Shown piece after piece: positions 1-6,837 of a stretch of 13,152 nucleotides of DNA. Location of the stretch: the NCBI GenBank assembly GCA_027030285.1, contig JALVFC010000147.1:1-13152 (forward strand), read 5' to 3'. This DNA is from Thiotrichaceae bacterium (GTDB lineage: Bacteria > Pseudomonadota > Gammaproteobacteria > Thiotrichales > Thiotrichaceae). Within the stretch, counting starts at the first letter, position 1. The number at the start of each line of letters is the position of its first letter. The translations under genes were made by a program, and so were the position numbers. The notes beneath the pieces were generated by a model that saw only the letters and a program-made list of their open reading frames with translations, ran no database searches and was not told the origin of the DNA.

Positions 1-48
1 CTGAGCTTGTTTGTCGGACTTCGCCAGCTCAGCACCAAGCTACGCTTG
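1..48. repeat. Small inverted repeats at the left edge
   Basis: A six-base inverted pair, CTGAGC at 1-6 and GCTCAG at 27-32, is followed at once by a second small hairpin, CAAGC-TAC-GCTTG at 36-48. No open frame of convincing quality crosses them. They could be the tail of a dispersed palindromic repeat or part of a hairpin that ends a gene outside the window. The arms are short, so chance is not excluded. Confidence 0.3.
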
Positions 49-143
49 TTAATATTTTATGATCGTCAACTCATTGAAGTGGTATAAAGTTTGTACTTTA
101 CTACGTGTACAGGTATAAGTATAAGCTCTGTGTTGTAAGGCGT

Positions 144-163
144 AAAAACTCCCCGCTAAGCGG
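144..163 (-). terminator. Weak candidate Rho-independent terminator
   Basis: Read on the minus strand, a four-base-pair GC stem with a three-base loop (CCGC-TTA-GCGG, 163 down to 153) overlaps the stop codon of the gene ending at 156. It is followed within a few bases by five T residues (148-144). The stem is short and the T tract is not directly adjacent, so this is only a plausible end for the minus-strand cluster. Confidence 0.3.
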
Positions 164-911
164 CAATACTTTTTGGATTTAACTGAAATGCCTTGCCACA
201 CCCTGCCTTGCCGCGCTGCATGACATAGTAGGCATTCACCAATGAGCTACAGGCAGCATCAAGTCTGTCATGAGCCGTTGAGGAATTTCGTGAATACTGC
301 GCAATAACCTTGCAGCCCATTTCATCAGCCGCCTGGCTAAATTTACTGACAGATGCAAACGCCAGATACTGTGATTCAAGATTAAGCAGTAAATCCACGC
401 CCATGATGACAATGCGATCAACAGGCTTATTTGCAAGATCCAGTAATTCACCAAGCACTTTACGGTAGTCTGTGGAAAGACTCAGGTTACCCGAAATAGC
501 AGGCTGGGAAGTGAAGATAAAAAGCCTGCTCCGTTTAATCGCTGCCGTGGCATTAATACCTGTCATGGCAAGTTTACGCATCACCTGCTCAGGACGTTCA
601 GGACTTACCAATACAACTGTTTCGCCATTTTTCAGACCTGTTTTGACAGTTTTTGTTGCCAGCACAGTATTTAAGGTATTGTCAGAAGTCTCTACCAGAC
701 GAAAATTACTTTCCGGGTTTTTTCTTGTTCTGGCTTTGGGTTTAGTTACTTGCTTAGGAGTTTGGTGACGGCTGATTACAGCCTGGCTAGTATTTATCAT
801 TGTTGTTCCCAAATTGTTATTGTTAATTATGGTAAGAACTTTATCAGCAGATCGATAATTTGCGGTGCCACCCGACCGGGTATTCTTCCCGCTTATCCGA
901 GACAGAACCAT
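156..911 (-). CDS. RecA-like-fold protein without Walker A, possibly BcsE-like
   Basis: A 251-residue protein with no signal peptide or membrane segment, so probably cytoplasmic. Residues 1-70 are polar and likely disordered (Asn, Thr, Lys, Pro rich). Residues 70-237 alternate hydrophobic strands and helices as in a RecA/KaiC-like core: a strand at 97-103 (GETVVLVS), one at 129-134 (RLFIFT), a Walker-B-like strand at 165-175 (DRIVIMGVDLL), one at 200-206 (CKVIAQY) and one at 227-233. No GxxxxGK[ST] motif is present where a P-loop would sit, so ATP hydrolysis is unlikely. Degenerate RecA-like domains of this type occur in BcsE, a cytoplasmic helper of cellulose secretion, but the C-terminal c-di-GMP-binding GIL domain of BcsE is absent here. 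The ATG directly abuts the TAA of the upstream GH12-like gene, which suggests translational coupling. The fold assignment is by eye; the BcsE link is an inference helped by the neighbouring beta-glucanase-like gene. Confidence 0.5.
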   Translation of the reverse strand: MVLSRISGKNTRSGGTANYRSADKVLTIINNNNLGTTMINTSQAVISRHQTPKQVTKPKARTRKNPESNFRLVETSDNTLNTVLATKTVKTGLKNGETVVLVSPERPEQVMRKLAMTGINATAAIKRSRLFIFTSQPAISGNLSLSTDYRKVLGELLDLANKPVDRIVIMGVDLLLNLESQYLAFASVSKFSQAADEMGCKVIAQYSRNSSTAHDRLDAACSSLVNAYYVMQRGKAGCGKAFQLNPKSIAA

Positions 912-1751
912 TTATCTGCGGATTGACACATGGAAGTCTTTAACGAATGTCTTTCCCTCTCCACTGATCACTTCATTTCCTAATTCTACCGAACTCAAAT
1001 ACTGTGATCCCCTGATATATTTTTTGGCAACCAGATAACGAATAAATTTAGCTATATCTATCTGACCATGAAGCTTTGATGTGGCGTTTGCACTCTCTTC
1101 TTTGGCAACAAATCCCAGATAAATCCAGGTATTGCTATCATCAGGAACCACCATCCTGGGCTCCATATAAAAATCAAAGTTCTGTCCATCAATCGTTACT
1201 GTTTCTACAAAATGACCAGGCATACCCGGCCAGTCGTGCTCATCAAGCAGTATTGCCAGTTCAGCAACTCTTGTATCAGGTCTGGGGATAGCAGTGCTGG
1301 TAATCCAGGATTCCAGAAGGATATTATATATACTACTACCAGTTGTTTTTATATTGTATTCAACGAGTAGCGAGTTTATTGCCGTAAGCAGGATCGGTAA
1401 TTTCTCTGTAGTGGAGTGCTTATTCCAGGGTTTATGTCCAAAACATAATGAAGGATAGGATTTAACCTGACCATTCTTGCCATGCCAGCTCCAGTTCCAG
1501 GAATAAACAATTCCCGAGTGGTCAGTTTTCGCAGCGATACACTGTTTAAAGTCAGGAAAGTTCCTTGCCCCCCAGATATTGTTGGTTAATAGCAAAGCAT
1601 TGGATCGTATCTCGGCCCAGGGTTGACATGAATGTAAGTTTATCTGTTCGATATTAGTATCTGGTGATTTGCAGCTGGGAAAGCTAAAAAGAAAAATAAC
1701 TGACAGAAAAATCCAGCTGCATTGCTGTTTTGGCAGGTCTAAAATTAGCAT
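912..1751 (-). CDS. Glycoside hydrolase family 12-like beta-glucanase, probable lipoprotein
   Basis: A 279-residue exported protein. A hydrophobic segment at 13-25 ends in FPSC, an imperfect lipobox that would lipidate Cys27. The mature part carries GH12 landmarks in order: TNNIWGA (56-62), NWSWHG (86-91), VKSYPS (96-101), SSIYNILLESW (139-149), AELAIL (163-168), DFYMEP (193-198), LGFVA (212-216), and QYLSSVELGNEV (250-261). Recalled GH12 cellulases have the nucleophile Glu in an EIMIW motif and the acid/base Glu in QAGxEP. Here Glu164 and Glu260 fill these places, so activity is possible, although the Trp after the nucleophile motif is Leu and the EP pair is EV. GH12 enzymes cleave beta-1,4-glucans or xyloglucan. 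The gene lies 35 bases after the bactofilin gene and directly abuts the next gene. A role in trimming a self-made glucan, like that of periplasmic BcsZ (a GH8 enzyme), is inferred. There is no strong Shine-Dalgarno sequence before this ATG. Confidence 0.75.
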   Translation of the reverse strand: MLILDLPKQQCSWIFLSVIFLFSFPSCKSPDTNIEQINLHSCQPWAEIRSNALLLTNNIWGARNFPDFKQCIAAKTDHSGIVYSWNWSWHGKNGQVKSYPSLCFGHKPWNKHSTTEKLPILLTAINSLLVEYNIKTTGSSIYNILLESWITSTAIPRPDTRVAELAILLDEHDWPGMPGHFVETVTIDGQNFDFYMEPRMVVPDDSNTWIYLGFVAKEESANATSKLHGQIDIAKFIRYLVAKKYIRGSQYLSSVELGNEVISGEGKTFVKDFHVSIRR

Positions 1752-1786
1752 AGTTAAATCTTGAAGGAATCACCCTGAAGAGCAAT

Positions 1787-2173
1787 CTACTCTTGCGCCT
1801 TTCCTGATTCACCTGACTTACCCATAGCAATCAAAATACCATTGACCGTAGCTCCCTGTTGCATTTCTATTTCTGTATAATGTACATCACCATGCACCTC
1901 AGAACCTTTAGCTAAGGACAGCCGTTTGAAGGCGAACAGATTACCCGTAACCTGTCCGGCTACCACTACATAAGGTGCCCGAACTTCACCATTCACCACA
2001 CTACCAGCGTGCAATACCAGCCTGCCCTCTGAGTCGATAGAAGAAACCACATTACCGTTCACTCTTCCCCTGATATGCAACTCCCTGGTAAAAGACAAAT
2101 CACCTAATAATTCTACGTCTTCCATCAAATCAGAAATACCCAGATGATCACTGGCTTCGTTATTTTTTATCAT
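1787..2173 (-). CDS. Bactofilin-family cytoskeletal protein
   Basis: A 128-residue protein of typical bactofilin size: a short flexible N-terminus (1-20), a right-handed beta-helix core (about 22-115), and a hydrophilic tail. The core shows the family's repeated Gly-x-Val/hydrophobic ladder: GDLSFTRELHIRGRVNGNV (24-42), GRLVLHAGSVVNGEV (50-64), VVAGQVTGNL (70-79), LAKGSEVHGDV (87-97), and MQQGATVNGIL (104-114). Bactofilins polymerise without nucleotide, often at the membrane or poles, and act as scaffolds for stalk, pilus, chromosome-partition or wall-modifying enzymes. Here the gene sits between a membrane-anchored coiled-coil gene and a GH12-like lipoprotein gene. It could therefore place an envelope enzyme or a secretion machine, and may serve the divergent GTPase/FimV cluster. 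An AGAG about eight bases before the ATG is a modest ribosome-binding site. The family call is firm; the cargo is unknown. Confidence 0.9.
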   Translation of the reverse strand: MIKNNEASDHLGISDLMEDVELLGDLSFTRELHIRGRVNGNVVSSIDSEGRLVLHAGSVVNGEVRAPYVVVAGQVTGNLFAFKRLSLAKGSEVHGDVHYTEIEMQQGATVNGILIAMGKSGESGKAQE

Positions 2174-2223
2174 GCTAATCTACTCTTTGACTGTTTTATA
2201 ACAACAATGTTAACAAGGAATAA

Positions 2224-2628
2224 TCAGGAACTATTGCGCATTCTTTCCAGCTCTTTCTCAAGCGCCAGGATTGTGTCATCACGGAGCTGTAAGTCTTCTA
2301 GTAAAACTTTAAACTTATCCTGCAGGGCTGCATCAGTAGTAGTATCACTTCCATTCCCTGCATGAACTGAAGCCTTTTGGGCAGATTTTAAATCACGCCG
2401 CAATTTTGCATTCTCATCAAAACATTGATCGAGTCTACGTTTGATCGCAAAAATGTCATCTTCTCGTTGCCTATCTTGCTGTTGTTCTCTTGAACCAGGC
2501 GAAGCTGACTCATTTCCGTCAACAAATTGCGGCTGATAACGTAAATAATACAACCACCAACCGACTCCAACCCCAGCAATTGCTGCAAGCACCAGAAATA
2601 ATGCCATTTGCGAGACAAGATAAAACAT
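2224..2628 (-). CDS. Single-span membrane protein with coiled coil
   Basis: A 134-residue protein that I cannot assign to a named family. Residues 5-29 form one strong membrane segment rich in Ala, Gly and Val and ending in WWLYY. A polar, disordered stretch follows (33-50), then two Arg/Glu/Lys-rich heptad-like helices (about 52-86 and 100-131), probably cytoplasmic coiled coils. It is the first gene of the minus-strand cluster, with the bactofilin 50 bases further on. The arrangement fits a membrane anchor or adaptor for the bactofilin polymer, which is an inference. An AGGG lies about nine bases upstream of the chosen ATG; a second ATG at residue 8 is also possible and would shorten the hydrophobic segment. 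Confidence 0.7.
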   Translation of the reverse strand: MFYLVSQMALFLVLAAIAGVGVGWWLYYLRYQPQFVDGNESASPGSREQQQDRQREDDIFAIKRRLDQCFDENAKLRRDLKSAQKASVHAGNGSDTTTDAALQDKFKVLLEDLQLRDDTILALEKELERMRNSS

Positions 2629-2674
2629 GAAAAACCCTAACCTAATATCTTAAAAATCCAATAATGGAACCTGC

Positions 2675-2703
2675 ATAATACCCGTCATAAACAGACCTAA
2701 TAA
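2675..2703 (-). promoter_or_regulatory. Candidate sigma-70 promoter for the bactofilin cluster
   Basis: On the minus strand a TTATTA hexamer (2703-2698) is followed, after 17 bases, by TATTAT (2680-2675), a five-of-six match to the -10 consensus. Transcription would begin near 2668, about 40 bases before the ATG at 2628. The -35 match is poor (three of six) and the region is AT-rich, so other starts are possible. Confidence 0.3.
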
Positions 2704-2721
2704 AGATAATCTTATTATTAC

Positions 2722-2743
2722 ATGCAAATTCAATATATTGCAT
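2722..2743. repeat. Spaced palindrome, possible operator
   Basis: ATGCAA and TTGCAT form six-base inverted arms separated by ten bases, giving a 22-base site of a size suited to a dimeric DNA-binding protein. It lies just upstream of the candidate -35 of the minus-strand cluster. No partner regulator is known. Confidence 0.3.
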
Positions 2744-2797
2744 ACAAAATTTAATGTTGCCACTGATATTGTAGACAATCTGTTGTATTCAGGCTAT

Positions 2798-2904
2798 CCT
2801 CAGGCAGGCTGGCAGGCAACTTTTTGCAGTAGACCCCCATCTAATGTATTGCAAAAAGGACTGAATTACCACTGGTACACCTGCACTGGATCTTTTGCCT
2901 GAGG
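2798..2904. repeat. Nested inverted repeats (two-stem structure)
   Basis: An outer perfect nine-base pair of arms, CCTCAGGCA (2798-2806) and TGCCTGAGG (2896-2904), encloses an inner pair, CTTTTTGCAGTA (2820-2831) and TATTGCAAAAAG (2847-2858). The inner pair matches over 12 positions with a single G-T wobble and has a 15-base C-rich loop. No T run follows on either strand, so it is not a standard terminator. It could be an operator array, a structured transcript, or a small mobile palindromic element. Confidence 0.5.
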
Positions 2905-2969
2905 TTCAAGTATCATCATACACCAAACCAATAATAATATTTGTACATCATCTAACTCAGGGCAAGTCA

Positions 2970-2999
2970 TAGACACGAGCAGGGCTGATGCATCATAAG
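2970..2999 (+). promoter_or_regulatory. Candidate sigma-70 promoter for the GTPase/FimV cluster
   Basis: TAGACA (2970-2975, five of six) is followed after 18 bases by CATAAG (2994-2999, four of six). A start near 3006 would leave a leader of about 27 bases before the ATG at 3033. There is no clear Shine-Dalgarno sequence in that leader. Confidence 0.35.
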
Positions 3000-3032
3000 G
3001 CATAACGAAACAAACCTTAAACCATACAAACT

Positions 3033-3734
3033 ATGCAAACACAAACATTCGTCGAAGACAGGGAAACACATGATTTCCTCATTGACCTGAAGTTACCACA
3101 GGAAACGCGCCTGCGTTTTTCTGGTGAGTATGAGCCTATTGCTGCATGGAGACTATTGTCACGCTATATCGCACGCTACCCTCAGGATTTGCGCGTACAT
3201 GCACAAAGAATCTTGCTGGTTATTGACAACGAACTTTCCGAATTTCTTCCAGGTTCCCTGCAAGACCTGATTATAGCCTTGTCGGGCAAAGGAAAACCTT
3301 TCTTTAAGAGCTTGCTGGAACAGGCTAGCCCTGCTTTATCAGAAGAGCAGCAACAACACTACCTCAAAGCATTTGATACTGAGAGTGAGCAACAGTGCTG
3401 GACAAAAGGCTCAGTACTAGCCAATGGTATTTGCAATGCTAACCCGCTGGTCATCTTTGAGGGCAATGATGAAGTTCAGGGTTTCGGCAGCGTACTGGAA
3501 GAAGCACAAGCCTATATTGAATACGGCGAACTGGAAGAAGCAAGACAATTACTAGAAAACGAACTACTAAACCAGCCAAGAGCAGAAGATATTGAAGAAG
3601 AGCTTCTGTATCTTTATCAATCTCTCCGCCAACCTGGTTATTTAGATGAAATGACAAGCAATTTGCAAGCGCTGGACATTGAACTTTCACCACGATGGGT
3701 GCAATGTCTGGAAGATGCAAAATCCTGGCAATAA
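3033..3734 (+). CDS. TPR-like protein with FimV-C-like repeat region
   Basis: A 233-residue soluble protein with no signal peptide or membrane segment. The most recognisable part is 154-199, a helical-repeat unit with the pattern EEAxxYIEYGELEEARxLLExEL, then LLYLYQSLR. It resembles the TPR-like repeats of FimV C-terminal domains and related pilus-assembly proteins. Residues 34-66 (AAWRLLSRYIARYPQDLRVHAQ) may be another helix pair of the same kind. Residues 85-150 carry no motif I know. It is the first gene of the plus-strand cluster, 15 bases before the receiver-like gene, and the FimV gene proper lies further down the same cluster. A scaffold or adaptor role binding the GTPase or FimV is inferred. 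No strong ribosome-binding site precedes this ATG. Confidence 0.65.
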   Translation: MQTQTFVEDRETHDFLIDLKLPQETRLRFSGEYEPIAAWRLLSRYIARYPQDLRVHAQRILLVIDNELSEFLPGSLQDLIIALSGKGKPFFKSLLEQASPALSEEQQQHYLKAFDTESEQQCWTKGSVLANGICNANPLVIFEGNDEVQGFGSVLEEAQAYIEYGELEEARQLLENELLNQPRAEDIEEELLYLYQSLRQPGYLDEMTSNLQALDIELSPRWVQCLEDAKSWQ

Positions 3735-3749
3735 AAATAATAATATCAT

Positions 3750-5198
3750 ATGGGCACTTTCAAGCAATCACATCCACTTAAAGTCTACTTATCTGACATT
3801 AGTCCGCATAGTCAGGCGATACTTGAGTTTTTTATAGGCAGCACAGGTGGCAAAACGTTTACCCTTGTGGCAACCGCTGCTGAAGCTGATGCATACATTA
3901 CAGATTTCGACTATCCGGGATCCAAAGAACATTGGGAAGCAGAACATGCCGTTTCTGCAAAACCCTGCATCGCATTATCAATTGAAGATCCTCAAAACCC
4001 TCTGGTAGAGTGGGTATCCAAACCAATTACTGCTAATGCACTTGTCGACGCTGGGGTGAGTATTTCTCAAAAACTGCAAAAAGTTTCATCAGATAACCAG
4101 GAAGAAGAAAGTACAACGGAGACAGTATCACGGAGGTCATTCAAGCGCCCTCCTCCCTTGCCAGGTCTGTCAACTACACAATCACCATTCAGAAAAAAGG
4201 TACTTAGTTCCTCACCTGCAATCCATACCGCTGGCTATACATCGGGCAACCGACACCATGCACCAGTAATCAGAGAAGTTGCCGGGCAGCATGACGATGT
4301 TGCTGTTGCTGAAAGACCGAAACTTGAACCAAAAGTCAAACAGACAACCTCTACACCTGCCAGACCACAAACTTCCAGCTCTGTTGCTACCCAGCAAGCT
4401 GAGGAAATCAGGGATGACGCCAGTACACAAGATAACTCACCTGCCAGAAGGCAAGTTCTGAGTGTCGAGCAAATACGCCGGCGTCAAAAGCTACTCTGCG
4501 GCAACCATGAAAATATTTCCCACAGTAAGCTGAAGCAAAATGAAGAACTCAATTACAATAGCGAAAACTTTTTCCTCGGGACATTAATCGCCGGTTTGCG
4601 GCTAGCCAAACAAACCAAACAGGTCGTACAAATCAAATTTGAACCTCATCAGTTTTATATTTGCTATGACGAGTATCTGGTATTCAGTCCTCTGGAACCA
4701 CAATCTGACGAGTATGCAGAACTCTGTTTTACCAGGGTAAAACCAGGCCAGGTCAATTTACACATCCTTGGCAGCAAAGAATCAAACGAAATAAAAAAAC
4801 GTATTCATACGGATGCAAACTTTACCCACGATCTTGAATCATTTATCTGGACTAGTAGTTTATTAACATCCAGAGGTCGTGTACCCTCTACGTTGGATTG
4901 TGAAACACAATACTTACTTAAACACTGGCCAAACTTTACACGCATTGAAAACTTCCCTTTCGCTATGAAAATCGCGGCTCGATGGCAAAAAAAGCCTTAT
5001 AAACTCTCTGAAATTGCAAGAGAAATGGATATACCCATCCGCTATGTCATTGCCTTTTATAATGGTGTTCTCGGACTTTCTCTATTTGAAACAAAACAGT
5101 CAAAAATAGAGCAGAAAATCAATATCCAGCCCCCTAAAAACAAAGGCTTAATTGCACGTTTGTTTGGCCGCCTGACCAGAAATGAGGCCACCAGCTAA
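3750..5198 (+). CDS. Receiver-like protein with disordered linker and conserved C-terminal domain
   Basis: A 482-residue cytoplasmic protein in three parts. Residues 9-109 look like a response-regulator receiver fold: Asp16 after strand 1, YITDFD (49-54) at the end of strand 3 in the phospho-acceptor region, IALS (74-77) on strand 4, and SKPI (90-93) with the usual Lys-Pro. The acidic pair after strand 1 is not clear, so it may be a pseudo-receiver. Residues 110-265 are low complexity (Ser, Thr, Pro, Gln) and probably disordered. Residues 270-449 form a globular domain of unknown family that ends in a possible winged-helix unit (about 385-446, with KLSEIAREMDIPIRYVIAFY). The stop overlaps the GTPase start by one base (TAATG), so the two are translationally coupled. 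By analogy with receiver proteins that partner MglA (RomR in Myxococcus), it may signal to the GTPase; that is inference. Confidence 0.6.
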   Translation: MGTFKQSHPLKVYLSDISPHSQAILEFFIGSTGGKTFTLVATAAEADAYITDFDYPGSKEHWEAEHAVSAKPCIALSIEDPQNPLVEWVSKPITANALVDAGVSISQKLQKVSSDNQEEESTTETVSRRSFKRPPPLPGLSTTQSPFRKKVLSSSPAIHTAGYTSGNRHHAPVIREVAGQHDDVAVAERPKLEPKVKQTTSTPARPQTSSSVATQQAEEIRDDASTQDNSPARRQVLSVEQIRRRQKLLCGNHENISHSKLKQNEELNYNSENFFLGTLIAGLRLAKQTKQVVQIKFEPHQFYICYDEYLVFSPLEPQSDEYAELCFTRVKPGQVNLHILGSKESNEIKKRIHTDANFTHDLESFIWTSSLLTSRGRVPSTLDCETQYLLKHWPNFTRIENFPFAMKIAARWQKKPYKLSEIAREMDIPIRYVIAFYNGVLGLSLFETKQSKIEQKINIQPPKNKGLIARLFGRLTRNEATS

Positions 5199-5740
5199 TG
5201 AGCCAGATTAACCGTAAAATTATCTTCACTGGTCCAGTAGGCTCAGGAAAGACCACCGCTATCAACTCCATCAGTGATATTGATATCGTCTCTACCAACC
5301 AGAACGCCTCCGATATGACCCAAAAGCGCAAAAGGGATACCACGGTGGCAATGGACTACGGTGTTATCAAGCTTGGCAATGACGAAAAAGTGCACCTCTA
5401 TGGTACCCCTGGTCAGGAACGCTTTGATTTTATGTGGAGCATTTTGACCAAGGGTGGTATTGGACTTGTGCTATTGCTCGATAACACGCGTAAAGATTCG
5501 TTTAATGATATGAAGTTTTATACCAATTCATTTAAAGACTTCATTGAAGAGCATCAAATGGTTGTAGGTATCACACAGACTGACAGACAAAGAACCCCAT
5601 CCATTTCTCAATATAGGGAGTGGCTTGATGAATTAGGATATGAAGCGCCTATCTTTGAAGTTGATGCACGCAAACGGGAAGATATTTCATTATTATTACA
5701 AGGGCTTTTATTATCGCTTGACCCAGGAGTTGCTGAATGA
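5198..5740 (+). CDS. Small Ras-like GTPase of MglA type
   Basis: A 180-residue single-domain GTPase, the usual length for prokaryotic Ras-like proteins. The P-loop is GPVGSGKTT (12-20). The switch I Thr is within DTTVAMDYG (47-55). The G3 region is YGTPGQERF (68-76): the usual Asp of DxxG is Gly69, while Gly72 and the catalytic-position Gln73 remain. The G4 position has TQTD (126-129) in place of NKxD, keeping the guanine-contacting Asp. The G5-like part is VDARK (155-159). MglA and related bacterial GTPases also depart from the consensus at G3. These proteins set cell polarity for motility machines and are switched off by roadblock partners of the MglB type; two roadblock-like genes follow directly. 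A GAGG sits about 12 bases before the ATG, inside the preceding gene, and the 3' end overlaps the next gene by four bases (ATGA). Confidence 0.88.
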   Translation: MSQINRKIIFTGPVGSGKTTAINSISDIDIVSTNQNASDMTQKRKRDTTVAMDYGVIKLGNDEKVHLYGTPGQERFDFMWSILTKGGIGLVLLLDNTRKDSFNDMKFYTNSFKDFIEEHQMVVGITQTDRQRTPSISQYREWLDELGYEAPIFEVDARKREDISLLLQGLLLSLDPGVAE

Positions 5741-6378
5741 GCGAATACGTTTTACAAAATGATCTTTATTTAGGAGTATCACCTGCTGGGAGCTACTACG
5801 CAGTACAGGAAAAAACTGACGAAGTGGGCAGAAGCTTTCTGCAACGTCTGTTACAAACACCAGAAACGCCTCTTTTCAGTAACAAGCTGGCAAGTGAATA
5901 CAGCAACCTTGACAAAAAAAGTTCACTGGAGTTTATCCACTGGCTGCAAACCGCCGGGCTGGTCTATGGTACTGAAACACCAGAAGAAGCCCCACAGGAC
6001 AGACTGGAGGATATTCTACCCGACTTGCTACAGCCCGTAGCGGATAGCGGAAAGGTTGTGGTTGCATCCTCACAGGGACTCTATCTTGGCACTGCCGGTT
6101 TCCATCACGAAGCTGCGGAAGAGCTCGCCGCCATGAGTACCGAACTGATCAAAACCTATGACCGCCATAAGGCTTTGTTAAGCGGTAATCTACGACTCAA
6201 ACAGCGCGGCTGGGGACTGGTTGATGGTACCGGAAGTTCTGAAATTGGTTTTTGGCCATTATTTGTCGGAAAAGAGGTGTTCACATTGATAGCCGAAGGT
6301 ATGCCGCAGTTTAATCAAACAGCCTTTAAACAACTTATCTGGGCACTATCCATACGCTACGATAACCGTGTTTTTTAA
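5737..6378 (+). CDS. Divergent roadblock-like GTPase partner with N-terminal helical domain
   Basis: A 213-residue soluble protein. Residues 1-80 look like a small helical or winged-helix unit (LASEYSNLDKKSSLEFIHWLQTAGLVYG at 51-78). Residues 104-207 follow the roadblock/LC7 order of strand (KVVVASSQGLYLG, 106-118), long helix (EAAEELAAMSTELIKTYDRH, 125-144), central strands (GWGLVDG, 158-164; VFTLIAEG, 181-188) and a last helix (FNQTAFKQLIWAL, 192-204), but with little residue-level identity to the canonical roadblock protein encoded next. It overlaps the GTPase gene by four bases with a good GGAG upstream, so it is probably made in step with it. It may form a heteromeric GTPase-activating or exchange partner. 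The roadblock assignment is by pattern only. Confidence 0.6.
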   Translation: MSEYVLQNDLYLGVSPAGSYYAVQEKTDEVGRSFLQRLLQTPETPLFSNKLASEYSNLDKKSSLEFIHWLQTAGLVYGTETPEEAPQDRLEDILPDLLQPVADSGKVVVASSQGLYLGTAGFHHEAAEELAAMSTELIKTYDRHKALLSGNLRLKQRGWGLVDGTGSSEIGFWPLFVGKEVFTLIAEGMPQFNQTAFKQLIWALSIRYDNRVF

Positions 6379-6428
6379 TCACTGGTTTTGAAACATTACT
6401 ACAGAATATTATTTGGGAGAAATTTTTT

Positions 6429-6791
6429 ATGCGATCTGAAATGCTTAACTCTATTTTGAGTGATCTGAACGGCTCAAGCACTGAAATCGAAGCATCAGCG
6501 GTCATTTCAACAGATGGACTGATTATGGCATCTCTACTGCAAGCCGGTATGGATGAAGACCGGGTGGCAGCCATGAGTGCGGCTCTATTGTCACTAGGTG
6601 ACCGCACTGCTGAAGAACTTAATCGTGGCTCTTTGGAGCAGGTACTTATCAAGGGAGACAATGGCTATATCCTGATGACTCACGCAGGCAATGAGTCGGT
6701 ACTTACCGTATTGGCCAAACCAAAGGCACGTCTGGGTTTGATCTTTCTGGATGTAAAGCGTGCTGCTGAAAATATTACCAAGTTAATATAA
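6429..6791 (+). CDS. Roadblock/LC7 (MglB-type) protein
   Basis: A 120-residue protein with the roadblock/LC7 signature: an N-terminal helix (3-13), SAVISTDGLIMAS (23-35), a long helix with DRVAAMSAALLSLGDRTAEEL (44-64), then strands SLEQVLIKGDNGYILM (68-83) and SVLTVLAKPKARLGLIFLDV (90-109), and a final helix. Such proteins form dimers that bind the switch regions of MglA-like GTPases, and MglB is the activating protein for MglA. The small GTPase is two genes upstream, which supports a functional pair. A strong GGGAG lies about nine bases before the ATG. The 50-base gap before it is free of obvious terminators. It is expected to act in the cytoplasm, perhaps at one pole together with FimV. 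Confidence 0.88.
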   Translation: MRSEMLNSILSDLNGSSTEIEASAVISTDGLIMASLLQAGMDEDRVAAMSAALLSLGDRTAEELNRGSLEQVLIKGDNGYILMTHAGNESVLTVLAKPKARLGLIFLDVKRAAENITKLI

Positions 6792-6837
6792 CTTTGCGGG
6801 TTATCACATTTATCACAGCGTTACTGGGTTAGTCAGC

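Larger units (their letters stand above)
2629..3032. promoter_or_regulatory. Divergent intergenic region of 404 bases
   Basis: This region separates the start of the minus-strand bactofilin cluster from the start of the plus-strand GTPase/FimV cluster, so control of both probably lies here. I see no convincing gene in it. It holds an AT-rich stretch beside the minus-strand gene, a spaced palindrome (ATGCAA at 2722-2727, TTGCAT at 2738-2743), a nested inverted-repeat structure at 2798-2904, and candidate promoters in both directions listed separately. Confidence 0.7.

Noticed and set aside
2811..2829. Sigma-54 promoter (GG then GC) in the divergent region
   Set aside because: The GG-to-GC spacing is 9 or 13 bases rather than 10, and the surrounding consensus is poor.
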